From assembly GCF_003601985.1 (NCBI RefSeq), contig NZ_QZXA01000007.1:186001-250000 (forward strand): a stretch of DNA of 64,000 nucleotides, given 5' to 3'. A program made the translations under genes and the position numbers. How positions within the stretch are numbered: position 1 is the first letter of the stretch; each line of letters begins with the position of its first letter. The notes below the pieces were generated by a model. That model worked only from the letters and a program-made list of their open reading frames with translations. It was not told where the DNA came from and searched no databases. This document shows, piece by piece, positions 8,585-15,918 of this stretch. Source of the DNA: Mesorhizobium jarvisii (lineage in GTDB: Bacteria; Pseudomonadota; Alphaproteobacteria; Rhizobiales; Rhizobiaceae).

Positions 8585-9664
8585 ATGGCCTTTCGTCTTT
8601 TTGTCCCCATCCTTGCCGGCGCGACGCTGCGAGAGCGGCTGCTGGCCTGTATCGGCGCCACGATCGGCATCGCGCTGACCGGCGTGATCAGCGGGCTGGC
8701 AATGGGCGGCGGCCCGCATGTGGCCCTGCTGGTGGCGCCGATGGGCGCCTCGGCCGTACTTCTCTTCGCCGTGCCCGCGAGCCCGTTGGCGCAGCCCTGG
8801 TCGATCATCGGCGGCAATTCCATATCGGCGCTGGTGGGCGTGACGGTGGCGCATTTCATCCATGATCCGGTCATGGCCTCGGGCCTTGCCGTGGCGCTCG
8901 CCATCGCGGCCATGTCGTTCACGCGCTGCCTGCATCCGCCGGGCGGCGCGGCGGCGCTGACGGCGGTGCTCGGCGGGCCGGCCGTAGTCAGCGCCGGCTT
9001 CCTGTTTCCGTTCGTGCCGGTGGCCCTGAATTCGATCATCCTGGTCACGCTCGGCCTGCTTTTCCACAGGCTGGCGCGGCGCAACTACCCGCATGTCGCC
9101 GCCCCCGCAGCCAACAGCCACGGGACGGCCGATCCGCCGGCGCAGCAGCGCGTCGGCTTCCAGCCCGAGGATATCGACGCGGCGCTGACCACGCTCGACG
9201 AAACCTTCGACATCGACCGCAACGACCTCGAACGGCTCCTGAGGCAAGTCGAGCTGCAGGCCATGGTGCGCTCACACCGGACGCTGCTTTGCCAGGACAT
9301 CATGTCGCGCGACGTGGTTTCGGTGCCCGAGCAGGCCACCGCCGACGAGGCGCGCCAGCAACTGCTCGATCACAACATCCGCACCTTGCCGGTGGTCGGC
9401 GCGGATGCAAGGCTGGTTGGGGCCGTCGGCCTGCGGGAGCTGACGAAGGCGACCGATACGGTGAAGGGCGTGATGTCGAAGGCCGGCACGGCTTCGCCCG
9501 AGACACCGGCGATGAGCCTGCTTCCCTTATTGACCGACGGCCGCAGCCACGCCGTGGTCATCGTCGACGGTGAGCGGCGCATTCTCGGCCTGATCACCCA
9601 GACCGACCTTCTGGCGGCGGCAGCGCGCGTGCAGGCCGCAGACAAAGGACTGGCGGCGGCTTAA
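8585..9664 (+). CDS. HPP-family membrane protein with C-terminal CBS domains
   Basis: A 359-residue protein with an N-terminal HPP domain (about residues 1-175, four to five membrane helices). The domain includes the diagnostic CLHPPGGAAAL segment and an early GPHVALLVAPMGASAVL. A soluble linker is followed by two CBS motifs in the last ~130 residues (CQDIMSRDVVSVPEQA, then SHAVVIVDGERRILGLIT), which normally bind adenine nucleotides and gate a membrane partner. Some HPP proteins are nitrite transporters of plastids and cyanobacteria; the substrate here is unknown. The start at 8585 matches the first hydrophobic segment; a start 16 codons upstream is less likely. Confidence 0.8.
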   Translation: MAFRLFVPILAGATLRERLLACIGATIGIALTGVISGLAMGGGPHVALLVAPMGASAVLLFAVPASPLAQPWSIIGGNSISALVGVTVAHFIHDPVMASGLAVALAIAAMSFTRCLHPPGGAAALTAVLGGPAVVSAGFLFPFVPVALNSIILVTLGLLFHRLARRNYPHVAAPAANSHGTADPPAQQRVGFQPEDIDAALTTLDETFDIDRNDLERLLRQVELQAMVRSHRTLLCQDIMSRDVVSVPEQATADEARQQLLDHNIRTLPVVGADARLVGAVGLRELTKATDTVKGVMSKAGTASPETPAMSLLPLLTDGRSHAVVIVDGERRILGLITQTDLLAAAARVQAADKGLAAA

Positions 9665-9692
9665 AATAGCGGAGCCAGGTTGCCGAAATTCG

Positions 9693-9720
9693 GGAACCTT
9701 TTTTCGGCGGGCGCGTCCAA
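9693..9720 (+). promoter_or_regulatory. Putative ECF-type promoter of the sigma factor gene
   Basis: The sequence is ggaac, a 16-base spacer starting ctttttt, then cgtccaa. The downstream DUF4142 gene has the same arrangement (ggaac, 16 bases starting gttttt, catccaa). The -35 element GGAAC is typical of group 4 sigma factors. The site lies 39 bases before the sigma start codon, so the sigma factor probably drives its own gene. Confidence 0.65.
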
Positions 9721-9758
9721 CGTGCAGTCAAGCGTCTGCTCGGGGAGATCCGGTCGCG

Positions 9759-10445
9759 ATGAGCAAGCTCGCAATACCCGTCAAAATGCCCGGGGTGGCC
9801 GAGGCTCTTTCCGGCGACTTGATGCTTGTACAGCGAGCCCTGGCGCGCGACGCGGGCGCCTTCCGCACGATCATCAAGACATACAACCAGCGGCTCTACC
9901 GCATCGCGCGCGGAATACTGCGCAACGACGCCGAAGCCGAGGACGTCGTCCAGGAGGCCTATGTCCGCGCCTTCGCCAATCTGGCGACATTTCGCGGCGA
10001 CTCTTCGCTCGCCACCTGGCTGTCGCGCATCGTCATCAACGAAGCGCTCGGCCGCCTGCGCAAGAGGCGCCGCACCGTGGCGATGCCCGAAAATCCGGAA
10101 GCGCAAATCATCCGCTTTCCCCTCAACCCCAGCGACGACCCGGAGCGGACGATGGCGCAGCGGCAGATTCTCGCACTTGTCGAACGGGCGACCGACAGCC
10201 TTCCCGACATCTACCGCATGGTCTTCGTGGCCCGCGTCATCGAGGGCCTGAGCATGGAGGAAACCGCCGATCTGCTCGGCGTGCGGCCGGAGACCGTCAA
10301 GACAAGGCTACACCGGGGGCGTAGCCTGTTGCGCAAGGCGCTGGACGACGAGATCGGCCCGGTCCTGCTCGACGCCTTCCCCTTCGCCGGCCGCCGCTGC
10401 GAGCGGTTGACCAAGGCCGTGATGGGGCGGCTGGGCCTGGAATGA
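9759..10445 (+). CDS. ECF-family RNA polymerase sigma factor
   Basis: A 228-residue group 4 (extracytoplasmic function) sigma factor with only regions 2 and 4. Region 2 spans about residues 30-105 and holds the core-binding DAEAEDVVQEAYVRAF and the -10 recognition segment FRGDSSLATWLSRIVIN. Region 4 spans about 130-195, with the helix-turn-helix SMEETADLLGVRPETVKTRL. A C-terminal tail of ~30 residues (LLDAFPFAGRRCERLTKAV) lies beyond region 4 and contains one cysteine. No anti-sigma factor gene follows; the next genes encode a DUF4142 protein and a cupredoxin. Matching promoter motifs precede this gene and that pair. Confidence 0.9.
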   Translation: MSKLAIPVKMPGVAEALSGDLMLVQRALARDAGAFRTIIKTYNQRLYRIARGILRNDAEAEDVVQEAYVRAFANLATFRGDSSLATWLSRIVINEALGRLRKRRRTVAMPENPEAQIIRFPLNPSDDPERTMAQRQILALVERATDSLPDIYRMVFVARVIEGLSMEETADLLGVRPETVKTRLHRGRSLLRKALDDEIGPVLLDAFPFAGRRCERLTKAVMGRLGLE

Positions 10446-10463
10446 TCCCGTCGCGATTTTGCG

Positions 10464-10491
10464 GGAACGTTTTTCCCGGCCGTGCATCCAA
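10464..10491 (+). promoter_or_regulatory. Putative ECF-type promoter of the DUF4142-cupredoxin operon
   Basis: The sequence is ggaac, 16 bases, catccaa, 60 bases before the DUF4142 start and just after the sigma gene stop. It matches the motif before the sigma gene in both boxes, in spacer length and in the T-run at the start of the spacer. This marks the downstream pair as a direct target of the sigma factor. Confidence 0.65.
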
Positions 10492-10551
10492 TCGGCGTCA
10501 ACTGGAAATGTAAGCCCGGCGCTTCCTCGCGGCCGGGCGAAGGAGGATGCC

Positions 10552-11076
10552 ATGTTCACCCGATATACCGCCGCCCTTGCCGCCCTGCTTTTCGTCAGCG
10601 CTGCTCCGTTCGCGCAGGCCGCGGACAAGCCGACCGACCCGCAGATCGCCCATATCGCCTACACAGCCGGCGTCCTCGACATCGAGGCGGCCAAGCAGGC
10701 GATCAAGACATCGAAGAACACGGAGGTCGTCGCCTTCGCCAAGGACATGGAGCGCGACCATGAGGCGGTGAACAAGCAGGCGCTCGATCTGGTCAAAAAG
10801 CTCAAGGTGAAGCCCGAGGACAACGCCACCAGCCAGGCGCTGACCAAGGCGGCGGAAGAAGAACACGCCAAACTCGCCAAGCTGAAGGGCGCGGCTTTCG
10901 ACAAGGCCTATATCGAGAATGAAGTCGCCTATCACAAGCAGGTCAATGGCGCGCTCGAAACGCTGCTCATCCCTTCGGCCAGCAATGCCGAATTGAAGAG
11001 CCTGCTCGAGACCGGCCTCAAGATCTTCCAGGGGCATGAGCAGCACGCCGAACATGTCGCCGGCATGCTGAAATGA
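10552..11076 (+). CDS. DUF4142 secreted helical (ferritin-like) protein
   Basis: A 174-residue protein with a signal peptide (MFTRYTAALAALLFVSAAPF, cleavage after AQA near residue 23) and a DUF4142 domain. The domain starts PQIAHIAYTAGVLDIEAAK and includes FAKDMERDHEAVNKQALDL and the C-terminal GHEQHAEHVAGML. Histidines and glutamates recur along the predicted helices as in ferritin-like bundles. A periplasmic or outer-membrane location is likely. The start at 10552 has a GGAGG-type ribosome-binding site, and its ATGA overlap with the next gene shows the two are co-translated. Function is unknown; its promoter links it to the upstream ECF sigma factor. Confidence 0.85.
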   Translation: MFTRYTAALAALLFVSAAPFAQAADKPTDPQIAHIAYTAGVLDIEAAKQAIKTSKNTEVVAFAKDMERDHEAVNKQALDLVKKLKVKPEDNATSQALTKAAEEEHAKLAKLKGAAFDKAYIENEVAYHKQVNGALETLLIPSASNAELKSLLETGLKIFQGHEQHAEHVAGMLK

Positions 11077-11390
11077 AAGCGGGCGCCTTGATCCATCTGC
11101 CATGGGTGGCCGCTCTGACGCTTATGGCGGCGCCGGCGGCGGCCGCAACCATAGAGGTCACCATCGACAAGCTCGTCTTTTCGCCGGCGACCGTCGAGGC
11201 GAAGGTCGGCGACACGATCGAGTGGGTCAACATGGACGTGTTTGCCCATACGGCCACCGTCAAGGGCGGCTGGGAGGTGATGATCCCGCCGAAGAAATCG
11301 GCGAGCCTGACACTGAAGGCGGCGGGAGCGGTCGACTATTTCTGCCGCTTCCACCCCAACATGAAGGGTCATGTGAACGTGGCGCCGTGA
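11073..11390 (+). CDS. Periplasmic cupredoxin (plastocyanin/amicyanin-like)
   Basis: A 105-residue exported blue-copper protein. The signal peptide runs to about residue 24 (MAAPAAAA). The four type 1 copper ligands are all visible: H59 in DVFAHTATV, then C91, H94 and M97 in YFCRFHPNMKGH. The C-x2-H-x2-M spacing is that of amicyanin and short plastocyanin-like proteins. It overlaps the DUF4142 gene by four bases (ATGA). It may carry electrons or copper in the periplasm; pairing with a DUF4142 protein under an ECF sigma factor suggests an envelope stress or redox role, which is inferred. Confidence 0.88.
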   Translation: MKAGALIHLPWVAALTLMAAPAAAATIEVTIDKLVFSPATVEAKVGDTIEWVNMDVFAHTATVKGGWEVMIPPKKSASLTLKAAGAVDYFCRFHPNMKGHVNVAP

Positions 11391-11463
11391 TGCCATCGAG
11401 GGCTGGCGGCGCAGAGCCGCCAGCTTCACGGCGTCGGTCCAATTTTTGCAGAAGCCGTCGCTG

Positions 11464-12096
11464 CTAATCGTGATGCGCCTTGACGCGGTGACGATGCGCG
11501 GCCTGCTTTGCCCGGTTGCCGCACTGCGCCATGCTGCACCAGCGGCGCCGATGGCCGCGGGTGTGGTCGACGAACAGCAGCGTGCAGGCCGGACCCTCGC
11601 AGGCTTTCACATGTGAGAAATCCTCGCTGCAGACGAACCGCGCCAGCGCTTCGCCGATCGGCAGCAGAAGCGCCTCGGGCGAGCGCCATTTGCGGGCCAT
11701 CTGAAGCCGAAAAGGAATCTCGCTACCCGCAGGCATGTCCTTATCGGCTAGGACGACGATCCGGGTAAAGCTCTCGTCGCGCTCGAGCAGGCGGTTGAGC
11801 GGATCCAATTGCGCAAGATCCTGCGCGGCCAGCGGACGCCCCTTGTGTTCGCGCACGAACCCGCGAAACCATTCCCTGAGGCGGCGTGCCTGGTCGGCGA
11901 CCTTGTCGAGTTCGCCCGGGAGAGCTTGCTTGCGCATGTCCCCAAGCGCTTCGGACGGCGCCAGCCGCGCCTGTTCGACCCAATCCAGCAACCCCTCGCC
12001 ATCCTTGATCCAGTCGACAGGGGTATCGAGCGGCGTCGCGATCGAATTGAGGAAATCCAGGCCGAGCGCGTCACCGACAAAGATCGCAGGGGTCAT
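11464..12096 (-). CDS. ABATE/CGNR zinc-finger protein, putative transcriptional regulator
   Basis: A 210-residue protein with an N-terminal ABATE domain (MTPAIFVGDALGLDFLNS onward) and a C-terminal CGNR zinc finger. The finger is at about 170-200 and has cysteines in ACEGPACTLLF and WCSMAQCGNRAK. This architecture is regarded as a stress-linked DNA-binding regulator. The ATG at 12096 was chosen because the ABATE domain starts there; the 30-residue extension from an earlier codon is not family-like. A divergent alpha/beta hydrolase gene starts 260 bases away and may be its target, together with the SDR behind it. Confidence 0.85.
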   Translation of the reverse strand: MTPAIFVGDALGLDFLNSIATPLDTPVDWIKDGEGLLDWVEQARLAPSEALGDMRKQALPGELDKVADQARRLREWFRGFVREHKGRPLAAQDLAQLDPLNRLLERDESFTRIVVLADKDMPAGSEIPFRLQMARKWRSPEALLLPIGEALARFVCSEDFSHVKACEGPACTLLFVDHTRGHRRRWCSMAQCGNRAKQAAHRHRVKAHHD

Positions 12097-12356
12097 CGTA
12101 ACTCCAATCGCGCATCGGTCCCGCCGAGCGCCCTGAACACAAATCAGTGATAACCCCTTCAAGGCCAATTGACAAGTTACGTTCATATCCCGTAACCGTT
12201 CTATAGGTGTTTATCAGGTTACTCATCAACTCGACCTAAAAAGAGCCAACGCGTGCCGGCGAGATGCGAACCTGAGCCCCATAAGGGGGCTTGCCCACCC
12301 TCAATCGCGATAACCTTCCCAATGCCGATTTTTCGGTTACAGCAATGGAGAGAACC

Positions 12357-13199
12357 ATGACCGCCTACCGCAATGCCGATGTCGACGGCTTCAACATCTT
12401 CTATCGCGAAGCCGGCACACCAGGCGCACCGAAACTGTTGCTGCTGCATGGCTTCCCGAGCTCGAGCCACATGTTCCGCGACCTCATTCCGCTGCTTGCC
12501 GACCGCTTCCATATCGTAGCGCCCGACCTGCCGGGATTCGGCCGCTCCGACATGCCGGCGCGCAGAACATTTGCTTATACGTTCGACCACATTGCCGAAA
12601 TCATCGACCGCTTCACCGAAGTGGTCGGCTTCGACCGTTATGCGCTCTACGTGTTCGACTATGGCGCGCCGACGGGCTTCCGGCTGGCGGTGAAGCACCC
12701 CGAGCGCATCGCCGCGATCATCTCGCAGAACGGCAACGCCTACGAGGAAGGCCTGAGCGATGGCTGGAACCCCATCCGCGCCTATTGGCACGACCCGTCG
12801 CCGGCCAACCGCGAGGCGTTGCGCCCTACCTTCAAGCCGGACGCGATCGCCTGGCAGTACACGCATGGCGCGCCGGCGGATCTGATCTCGCCCGACGGTC
12901 ATTCGCTCGACAGCTTCTATTTCGGCCGGCCGGACGCCGAGGAAGTGCAGCTCGACCTGTTCGGCGACTACAAGAGCAATGTCGCCCTTTACCCCGCCTT
13001 CCAGGCCTATTTCCGCACCCACAAGCCACCGTTCCTGGCGGTGTGGGGCAAGAACGATCCATTCTTCCTGCCGCCCGGCGCCGAAGCGTTCAAGCGCGAC
13101 ATGCCGGACGCGGTGGTGCGTTTGCTCGACACCGGCCATTTCGCACTGGAAACGCATGCCAGCGAGATCGCCAAAGCGATCCTCGATTTCCTGCATTGA
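12357..13199 (+). CDS. Alpha/beta hydrolase with aspartate nucleophile (haloalkane dehalogenase / epoxide hydrolase type)
   Basis: A 280-residue hydrolase. HGFP (31-34) supplies the oxyanion hole, the nucleophile elbow YVFDYGAP has Asp (D101) rather than Ser, and the catalytic histidine is near 261 in LLDTGHFALE. An Asp nucleophile is the mark of haloalkane dehalogenases, fluoroacetate dehalogenases and epoxide hydrolases, so an ester substrate is unlikely. The start at 12357 follows a GGAGAG ribosome-binding site. It begins a same-strand run with an SDR (21-base gap) and a small McrA-head-like protein. The CGNR regulator is divergent. The substrate is unknown. Confidence 0.8.
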   Translation: MTAYRNADVDGFNIFYREAGTPGAPKLLLLHGFPSSSHMFRDLIPLLADRFHIVAPDLPGFGRSDMPARRTFAYTFDHIAEIIDRFTEVVGFDRYALYVFDYGAPTGFRLAVKHPERIAAIISQNGNAYEEGLSDGWNPIRAYWHDPSPANREALRPTFKPDAIAWQYTHGAPADLISPDGHSLDSFYFGRPDAEEVQLDLFGDYKSNVALYPAFQAYFRTHKPPFLAVWGKNDPFFLPPGAEAFKRDMPDAVVRLLDTGHFALETHASEIAKAILDFLH

Positions 13200-13220
13200 C
13201 CTGAAAAGAGGAGACTTGCC

Positions 13221-13991
13221 ATGTCGAATTCCGTCGCCATCGTCACCGGTGCCAGCCAGGGCATCGGCCAGGCCATCGCCATCCGGCTGGCGCGGGATTT
13301 CTCAGGCCTTGTGTTGGTCGCGCGCAGCCGCTCAAAGCTCGAAGAAACCGCCGAGGCCGTGAGGGTAGCGGGCGCGAAAACGCTGGTCATCGATGCCGAT
13401 CTTGCCCGACCCGAAGCCGCCAAGGCGGTGGTCGATCAGGCGCTCGCCGCCTTCGGCCGCATCGATGCGCTGCTCAACATCGCCGGTGCCGTGCCGCAGA
13501 TTGACCTGTTCGACATGTGCGACGAGCAGTGGGATGCCGGCCTGGCGCTGAAACTGCACGGCGCCCGCCGGCTTACCGTCGCGGCGTGGCCGGCGCTGAA
13601 AGCCGCCAAGGGCGCCGCGGTGCTGATGTCGGGCAATTCTGCACTGTTTCCCAAGGCGCCCTATGCCGCCGTCGGCACGATCAATGCGGCCATCGTCGCG
13701 CTGGCCAAGGCCTTCTCCGACCGCGGCATCGCCGACGGCGTGCAGGTCAACAGTGTGTTGCCCGGTCCGGTGATGACCGGCCGCCGGCGCTCCTATCTCG
13801 AACACTGGGCGCAGCTGCACAAGGTGAGCGTCGAGGAGGCGACGGCCAACTTCCCGAGAGAAGCCGGCATTGCCCGCTACGGCGAGCCGGAAGAGATCGC
13901 CGAGCTGATGGCCTTCCTGGTGTCACCCGCCGCGCGCTGGATGACCGGCTCGACGCTGCGCATGGATGGCGGCGAAGTGAAATCGATCTGA
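13221..13991 (+). CDS. SDR-family oxidoreductase lacking the catalytic lysine
   Basis: A 256-residue Rossmann-fold protein of the short-chain dehydrogenase class. TGASQGIG at 9-16 binds NAD(P), NIAGA is at 86-90 and a serine at 137. Tyr148 is followed by AAVG, so the lysine of the YxxxK motif is replaced by glycine (G152). The C-terminal substrate loop and dimer helices (LPGPVMTGRRRSYLEHWAQ, TGSTLRMDGG) look complete. It starts 21 bases after the hydrolase gene with a strong AGAGGAG ribosome-binding site. Either another residue supplies the lysine's role or the protein is a non-classical or inactive SDR. The substrate is unknown. Confidence 0.85.
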   Translation: MSNSVAIVTGASQGIGQAIAIRLARDFSGLVLVARSRSKLEETAEAVRVAGAKTLVIDADLARPEAAKAVVDQALAAFGRIDALLNIAGAVPQIDLFDMCDEQWDAGLALKLHGARRLTVAAWPALKAAKGAAVLMSGNSALFPKAPYAAVGTINAAIVALAKAFSDRGIADGVQVNSVLPGPVMTGRRRSYLEHWAQLHKVSVEEATANFPREAGIARYGEPEEIAELMAFLVSPAARWMTGSTLRMDGGEVKSI

Positions 13992-14001
13992 GGAGGATGG
14001 C

Positions 14002-14280
14002 ATGATTGCCTGGAACAGCGTGACCCGCGCCCATGTCATGCGGGCGATGGAAGAGTATGACCGGCTGGGGCCTGAGCGCTTCTTCGCCGAGCATGGCTTT
14101 GCCCCGACCACGACCTACGAGCTGGTGGCAGACAACCGCCTCTATCCACCTAAGGCGATCCTCGGCACTGCCTACGAATTCGCCACCGGCAAGAGGCTGG
14201 CATCGGGTGACTTCGAGGGCGGCAAGAGCGGCGCGGTGAAAGTGCTGGGGCAGTTGGGGTTCATCGTCAGGGCGAAGTGA
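14002..14280 (+). CDS. Stand-alone small protein resembling the N-terminal head domain of ScoMcrA-like endonucleases
   Basis: A 92-residue protein with AMEEYDRLGPERFFAEHGFA, then YPPKAILGTAYEFATG and DFEGGKSGAVKVLGQLGF. This order (EEYDRLG...F..YGF, KAI.G.A, DF.GG......L..LGF) is what I recall from the N-terminal head domain in front of HNH nucleases related to the McrA-type modification-dependent enzyme of Streptomyces. No HNH nuclease domain follows. An excellent AGGAGG ribosome-binding site and an 10-base gap place it in the operon with the SDR. It may be a modulator or a remnant. The family match is from memory. Confidence 0.6.
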   Translation: MIAWNSVTRAHVMRAMEEYDRLGPERFFAEHGFAPTTTYELVADNRLYPPKAILGTAYEFATGKRLASGDFEGGKSGAVKVLGQLGFIVRAK

Positions 14281-14319
14281 CGGCCGTCAGGCAGCGACGC
14301 TGCACCTCGACATGACGCC

Positions 14320-15195
14320 TCATCTCGACGCTTTGGCCTGCCCCGCAACCTGGTCGAGCCGCAGCGAGGCGCGCCTTGCCTCGTCCGGCCTTGTGATATG
14401 CGTCCAGGAGCCGTCGTAGCTGGGCCTGCGCCGCTCGATCCAGGCGGCAAGGCCTTCCCTGAGATCGGCGGTCGGGGCCATGCGGGCGAATTGCTCGGCC
14501 TCGACCAACAACCCTTCGGCGATGCTGAGGTTGATGCCGCGGGCCACCGCAGTGAGAATGCCGGCGAGCGCTGCCGGCGAATGCGTGACGATGCGACGGG
14601 CAAGATCGTGCGCTGCCGGCATCAGCTCGGCATGCGGCACAATCTTGTTGACGAGGCCGAGTTCGGCCGCTCGTTCAGCCGAAAAGGTTGCGCCCGTCAA
14701 AAGCAGTTCCAGAGCGCGCTTGCGCCCGGCGAGCCGCGGCAGGCGCTGCGTGCCGCCGAAGGTCGGCGGCATTGCGAGGTTGATCTCCGGCTTGGCGAAC
14801 AGGGCGCGGTCGCTGGCGATGGCCAGCGGCACAGCCTCGGTGATCTCGCAGCCTCCGCCGAAGGCAATCCCGTTGACAGCGGCGATGATGGGTTTGCGGA
14901 AGGCTTCGAGCCTTGCCGTCAGTCGCTGGCCGCGCAGGACGAAGTCGCGCAACGCCACATCCGTGCCTGCGGCGACACTCGATGAGAATTCGTTGATATC
15001 GCCGCCGGCGGAGAAGGCACGTTCCCCTGCCCCGGTCAGGATGACAGCGCGGACCGCATTGTCGGTCTCTATCGTGTCGAGAACCGCGAGCAGGCGATCG
15101 ATCAGGGCATAATTCAGCGCGTTGAGCTTTTCCGGGCGGTTGAGGGTGAGAACGCTCACCCCGTCGCGGGTCTCGTTCAGGATAAGATCGGCCAT
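14320..15195 (-). CDS. Enoyl-CoA hydratase/isomerase family protein
   Basis: A 291-residue crotonase-fold enzyme acting on a CoA thioester in the cytosol. RAFSAGGDI forms part of the oxyanion hole. Both catalytic glutamate positions are kept (GGGCEIT and KPEINLAMPPTFGG), so hydratase activity is plausible. The C-terminal helix region carries YDGSWTH and ends in a basic tail. The start at 15195 (MADLILNETRDGVSVLTLN) begins the domain. It is divergent from a TetR regulator with an 80-base shared promoter region that contains an inverted repeat, so it is probably repressed by that regulator until an acyl-CoA or fatty-acid-like signal appears. Confidence 0.85.
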   Translation of the reverse strand: MADLILNETRDGVSVLTLNRPEKLNALNYALIDRLLAVLDTIETDNAVRAVILTGAGERAFSAGGDINEFSSSVAAGTDVALRDFVLRGQRLTARLEAFRKPIIAAVNGIAFGGGCEITEAVPLAIASDRALFAKPEINLAMPPTFGGTQRLPRLAGRKRALELLLTGATFSAERAAELGLVNKIVPHAELMPAAHDLARRIVTHSPAALAGILTAVARGINLSIAEGLLVEAEQFARMAPTADLREGLAAWIERRRPSYDGSWTHITRPDEARRASLRLDQVAGQAKASR

Positions 15196-15244
15196 TGTTC
15201 TTCCTTTCCAGATACCACGGAAAGGGATCACGCTTTCGATTGCG

Positions 15245-15268
15245 TGTATATTCACTAGTCGGTATACA
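15245..15268. promoter_or_regulatory. Inverted-repeat operator between enoyl-CoA hydratase and TetR genes
   Basis: TGTATA and TATACA arms are separated by 12 bases with ACTAGT at the centre. The right arm ends seven bases before the TetR start codon. Both divergent promoters must fit in the 80-base gap, so a repressor bound here could control both genes. Confidence 0.6.
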
Positions 15269-15274
15269 TGCCTG

Positions 15275-15859
15275 ATGCCTGAAGCCATCATCCCGACCCG
15301 CAAACGCATCGTCGATGCCGCCACAAAACTGTTCTATGCCGAAGGAATCGGTCGCGTCAGCGTCGACGCCGTCGCCGAAAAGGCAGGCCTCACCAAGCGG
15401 ACGCTCTACTACCACTTCAAGAGCAAGGACGACCTGATCGCCGCCTATCTCGACGGGCGCGACCAGCCCAATCTGCGGCAGATGGCCGGCTGGTTCGATG
15501 TCGCGGAAGGCGGCGCGGACCGCAAGGTCGAGGCGATCTTCAGCAATCTGGCGCGGGTTGCGCGCCACCCGAAATGGAAGGGATGCGGCTTTCTGCGCAC
15601 GGCCGCGGAACTCGCTTCGATGCCCGGCCATCCGGCGGTCAAGGTGGGGTCGCGCCACAAGTCGAATTTCGAGGCATGGCTGGCCGGCGCATTGTCCGAC
15701 CACGGCGTCGAGGAGCCGCAGGCCGTGGCACGCGAGATCGTGCTTTTGATAGACGGCTCGTTCTCGATCATGCTGGTCCACCGCAATCCCGATTACATCG
15801 CGGCAGCCGGCCACGCCGCGGCGACGCTTGTTCGGGCGAGATCGCGGAACAAGGACTGA
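15275..15859 (+). CDS. TetR/AcrR-family transcriptional regulator
   Basis: A 194-residue repressor. The N-terminal helix-turn-helix (about 10-55) reads IVDAATKLFYAEGIG, VSVDAVAEKAGLTKRTLYYH and FKSKDDLIAAYL, a textbook TetR DNA-binding domain; the rest is the helical ligand-binding and dimer domain. The ATG at 15275 overlaps a five-codon mini-frame (ATGCCTGATGCCTGA) that starts at 15268. The gene is divergent from the enoyl-CoA hydratase gene, with an inverted repeat between them. The ligand is unknown. Confidence 0.9.
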   Translation: MPEAIIPTRKRIVDAATKLFYAEGIGRVSVDAVAEKAGLTKRTLYYHFKSKDDLIAAYLDGRDQPNLRQMAGWFDVAEGGADRKVEAIFSNLARVARHPKWKGCGFLRTAAELASMPGHPAVKVGSRHKSNFEAWLAGALSDHGVEEPQAVAREIVLLIDGSFSIMLVHRNPDYIAAAGHAAATLVRARSRNKD

Positions 15860-15918
15860 CCAACCGTGGCTTGGAACGCAGCCGGCAAGCATGGTATCGC
15901 AATGCCAGGGAGGCGGTA

